16,656 nt of DNA. Source: CAYYMD01 sp964480425. GTDB lineage: Bacteria; Planctomycetota; Phycisphaerae; SM23-33. Shown piece after piece: positions 14,906-16,656 of the stretch. A program made the translations under genes and the position numbers. Positions within the stretch are counted from its first letter, which is position 1; every line of letters begins with the position of its first letter. The stretch lies in the NCBI GenBank assembly GCA_964480425.1, contig CAYZPY010000045.1, forward strand, positions 1 to 16,656, read 5' to 3'. Below the pieces are notes generated by a model that saw only the letters and a program-made list of their open reading frames with translations, was not told the DNA's origin and did not search any database.

Positions 14906-14956
14906 GTGGTATTAAAATTTATCCGCGTTTACCTGTCCCGGCACGCCGGGTTCCTG

Positions 14957-15607
14957 CTAACGTTTACGACGGAAAAGTATTCCCGCGCCGCCCAGTGACA
15001 GCAGAATCATCGTTCCCGGTTCGGGCGTTGGATATTGCGTCAAGCAGAAGTCGGAGTTGTTCTTATCCAGGTCAACGTCAATGAACAGCCCGCCGGAGAT
15101 AAGCCCGGGGTAGAATGTGCTTCCGTCAGCGACCGTGCCGCCGTCGACGTCCAGGATCTTGCCGTCGCAGTCGAACTGCCGATTGGTGAACGGGAATATC
15201 GAGAAACCGCTTTCGGTAGTGGCGAATACGTCGAATTCGGCGGTGCATCCGACCTGCCAGTGGTAGTCGGTCCAGTCCGTGCCGGTGTTGTTGGTAATGG
15301 CCTCGTCTGTTATGACGATCGTCGCGGCGGTCTGCGCGTCGTCGAGGCGCTGGCGGAAAAGAATGCTGTTGGGGCTGAAGTACCCGTCCTCGGGCGCCTG
15401 GTGGAATATTTTGGTGATTTCGATGACGGCCCGGTCTCCGACGACGCTGTCGGTAACGATTCCGGTGTGAATGTCGTCCTCGATAACGGCGTCCCATCCG
15501 GAATCATTGCCCGACGTATCGATAATAGGCACAATGACGCCGGCATGGGCCATAGTGGACAGTAAAAAGACGGGAAGCGCGAGCAGTACGAGCAGTCTGG
15601 TTTTCAT
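14957..15607 (-). CDS. PEP-CTERM exported protein (paralogue 1)
   Basis: A 216-residue exported protein of unknown role. It has a Sec signal peptide (MKTRLLVLLALPVFLLSTMAHA, probable cleavage after AHA at 22) and a C-terminal PEP-CTERM sorting tail: TPEPGTM (PEP at 195-197), a short hydrophobic stretch to about 212, then RRKR at the very end. Such tails are recognised by exosortase, which processes the protein for the envelope or matrix. No exosortase gene is in this window. The body contains NDSGW, a SPNSILFRQRLDDAQTA segment and ITNNTGTDWTDYHWQV, all mirrored in the neighbouring PEP-CTERM protein. Cysteines at 121, 147 and 188 may pair. AAAGGAGG at 15615-15622 (minus strand) is an almost perfect Shine-Dalgarno site 7 bases from ATG. 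Confidence 0.88.
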   Translation of the reverse strand: MKTRLLVLLALPVFLLSTMAHAGVIVPIIDTSGNDSGWDAVIEDDIHTGIVTDSVVGDRAVIEITKIFHQAPEDGYFSPNSILFRQRLDDAQTAATIVITDEAITNNTGTDWTDYHWQVGCTAEFDVFATTESGFSIFPFTNRQFDCDGKILDVDGGTVADGSTFYPGLISGGLFIDVDLDKNNSDFCLTQYPTPEPGTMILLSLGGAGILFRRKR

Positions 15608-15673
15608 GGCTGGTCCTCCTTTGGAACCTTCCGGATTTTTCGGCTGCGCATCTGTAGCAACAGCCCGGCGATA

Positions 15674-15699
15674 CGGTCCGGACCAATCCCGCGGTCCGG
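15674..15699. repeat. Duplicated CGGTCCGG motif, one copy within a palindrome
   Basis: CGGTCCGG occurs at 15674-15681 and 15692-15699, 18 bases apart. The first lies in the perfect palindrome GGTCCGGACC (15675-15684). They sit 67-92 bases upstream of the paralogue-1 ATG, in the 159-base gap between the two PEP-CTERM genes, where no clear promoter or terminator is otherwise visible. They could be a regulator site, or chance in GC-rich DNA. Confidence 0.35.
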
Positions 15700-15766
15700 C
15701 GCCTTACATCGGAAAGTTAAGATTTGATTCGCCGAAGGGCCAACCGAAGCGGAAATTTTTTCGTTT

Positions 15767-16444
15767 TTATATTTTTCTTCCGCGGCGCAAGCCAAACACG
15801 GCCCCGAGTGCCAGCAGAGTCATCGCGGCAGGTTCGGGCACCACTCTCTGCTTGAGGGTAAAGACCGTCAGGTCGCCCGGGTCGTCGCTGACCGTGGCGT
15901 CGATGACCAGCCCGCCGGCGGGCGAGAAAGTGTCGCCGTTTGCCACCACGCCGTCGGATGCGACCAGCGTGTGATAACCCGTGGTCGTCAAATCGCTCCA
16001 CGTCAGTGTCGAGAACGGGGGGTCGACGTCCCAGGCGGATTCGCCCTGATTCATGCCGGCGGCGCCGTCGGGCGTGACGCTCCAGATGAACTGCGTCCAA
16101 CTTACGCCGGTGCTGTTGTCGATGCTTTCCTGGCGGATGATTATCTTCGCCGCGGCGTCGATGGCGGTCTGCTTGAACGTCATAATCGCGGACCTGAACT
16201 CGCCGCCGACCGGCGGGCCGAAATCCTTCTCGATGGTGAGCGTCACCGAGGACGGGGTGCCGCCGTTCAGCACCACGTCTATGTCGCCGACGCCCTTGAC
16301 GGGATCATCCGGATCGCCCAGCCACTCGACGGACCAGCCGGAATCCGTACCGTCGCCGCTGTCCAGAAGTGTTATGGTGTCGCCCGCCCCCAAAGATGCA
16401 AAACAGCACACCACCAGCACGGAAAGAAGGGCCTTGAGCTTCAT
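15767..16444 (-). CDS. PEP-CTERM exported protein (paralogue 2)
   Basis: A 225-residue exported protein. The signal peptide is MKLKALLSVLVVCCFASLGAG, with likely cleavage near 20-21. The C-terminal tail is VVPEPAAM (PEP at 203-205), a hydrophobic run and RRGRKI, a standard PEP-CTERM exosortase target. Its body parallels paralogue 1: TDSGW near 34, SAIMTFKQTAIDAAAKI, the IDNSTGVSWTQFIWSV block, then DGVVANGDTFSPAGGLVID. The two genes therefore look like a tandem duplication that has diverged. ATG 16444 is chosen because GAGGAG (complement of 16451-16456) sits six bases away and the signal peptide starts there. The frame is open upstream to 16588, but only through the promoter. No terminator separates it from paralogue 1, so they may be co-transcribed. 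Confidence 0.87.
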   Translation of the reverse strand: MKLKALLSVLVVCCFASLGAGDTITLLDSGDGTDSGWSVEWLGDPDDPVKGVGDIDVVLNGGTPSSVTLTIEKDFGPPVGGEFRSAIMTFKQTAIDAAAKIIIRQESIDNSTGVSWTQFIWSVTPDGAAGMNQGESAWDVDPPFSTLTWSDLTTTGYHTLVASDGVVANGDTFSPAGGLVIDATVSDDPGDLTVFTLKQRVVPEPAAMTLLALGAVFGLRRGRKI

Positions 16445-16559
16445 TTTATTCTCCTCACTTTTATCAATAACGAGCGATATTGAATCCCGACGGGCGGTTG
16501 GGCAACCTCCATTTTGCACACATGCCATCCTCGAGATCCACCTTTTTTCGAGCGGAAGC

Positions 16560-16588
16560 ATTATACCCCCAAACGCGAAATCCGTCAA
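16560..16588 (-). promoter_or_regulatory. Strong promoter of the PEP-CTERM gene pair
   Basis: On the minus strand TTGACG (16583-16588), exactly 17 bases, then a perfect TATAAT (16560-16565). The predicted start is near 16553, giving an unusually long leader of about 110 nt before ATG 16444. The leader contains a small GGTTG/CAACC hairpin (16496-16507) and a GAGGAG Shine-Dalgarno, but no riboswitch class I recognise. Confidence 0.75.
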
Positions 16589-16656
16589 TACACATTCCAG
16601 CCCGAGCTATTTGCTTTGTAAGGATTTTTGCGGGGCTGTGGTGGTTGAAGGACACG

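Noticed and set aside
15608..15766. Sigma-54 promoter, as regulates some PEP-CTERM genes elsewhere
   Set aside because: I looked for GG-N10-GC with TGGC/TTGC flanks upstream of paralogue 1. The GGGCTGTTGC stretch has the wrong spacing.
16445..16553. Riboswitch in the PEP-CTERM leader
   Set aside because: Only a short GGTTG/CAACC hairpin is visible, and no conserved core of a known class (such as c-di-GMP) can be recognised.
16464..16655. Short minus-strand frame upstream of the PEP-CTERM pair
   Set aside because: It spans the TTGACG-N17-TATAAT promoter, has no Shine-Dalgarno visible and no recognisable content. It could be the tail of something beyond the window, but nothing supports that.
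1..16656. CRISPR arrays, tRNA or rRNA genes, insertion sequences, integrases
   Set aside because: No regularly spaced repeat array, no conserved RNA-gene core and no transposase or integrase motif was seen on either strand.

Overview
The window is GC-rich chromosomal DNA from a Gram-negative bacterium, most likely a planctomycete and possibly of the Phycisphaerae. I infer this from four things together: a DUF1571 protein (a family I know mainly from planctomycetes), a pair of PEP-CTERM exported proteins, an LPS-core-type glycosylation cluster that requires an outer membrane, and the overall gene mix. This is a recognition-based placement, not a search result. I see no rRNA, tRNA, CRISPR array, transposase, integrase or phage gene.

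Layout. (1) Bases 1-2053 are housekeeping: the 3' end of hisA, then rho encoding a transcription terminator factor with almost no N-terminal helical domain, a strong terminator, and a convergent HU-family gene. (2) Bases 2299-3517 carry a two-gene plus-strand unit: acylphosphatase, transcribed from a near-consensus promoter that leaves almost no 5' leader, and a cation diffusion facilitator whose start codon abuts the acylphosphatase stop. (3) Bases 3477-6853 are on the minus strand: a DUF1571 protein, then a histidine-rich six-helix membrane protein of unknown family overlapping an exported alkaline-phosphatase-superfamily hydrolase. The hydrolase gene overlaps the end of the cation transporter gene tail to tail. 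(4) Bases 7138-8142 encode an extended-SDR nucleotide-sugar epimerase or reductase. (5) Bases 8391-13538 are a tightly packed envelope operon: MFS transporter, heptosyltransferase (WaaF-like), LPS-core kinase (WaaP/Kdo kinase fold), family 4 glycosyltransferase (WaaG-like) and PlsY. Most junctions here are ATGA or short overlaps. (6) Bases 13546-14779 hold galK with its own promoter and Shine-Dalgarno site, followed by an octamer tandem repeat and a bidirectional terminator. (7) Bases 14957-16588 hold two tandem minus-strand PEP-CTERM paralogues behind a strong consensus promoter with a leader of about 110 nt.

How it fits together. Regions 4-6 describe outer-envelope construction. The heptosyltransferase, kinase and glycosyltransferase would build and phosphorylate an LPS inner core. 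PlsY makes lysophosphatidic acid for the membrane phospholipids. GalK feeds galactose-1-phosphate to nucleotide-sugar pools, and the SDR enzyme may modify such sugars. The PEP-CTERM proteins are exported and sorted to the envelope or extracellular matrix. The phosphatase and six-TM protein pair is the least explained part of the window. The most useful second-look items are that pair (with a substituted metal ligand in the phosphatase), the repeated TATAAT-N8-ATG start architecture implying near-leaderless mRNAs, the short-N-terminus Rho, the octamer repeat after galK, and the tandem PEP-CTERM duplication.
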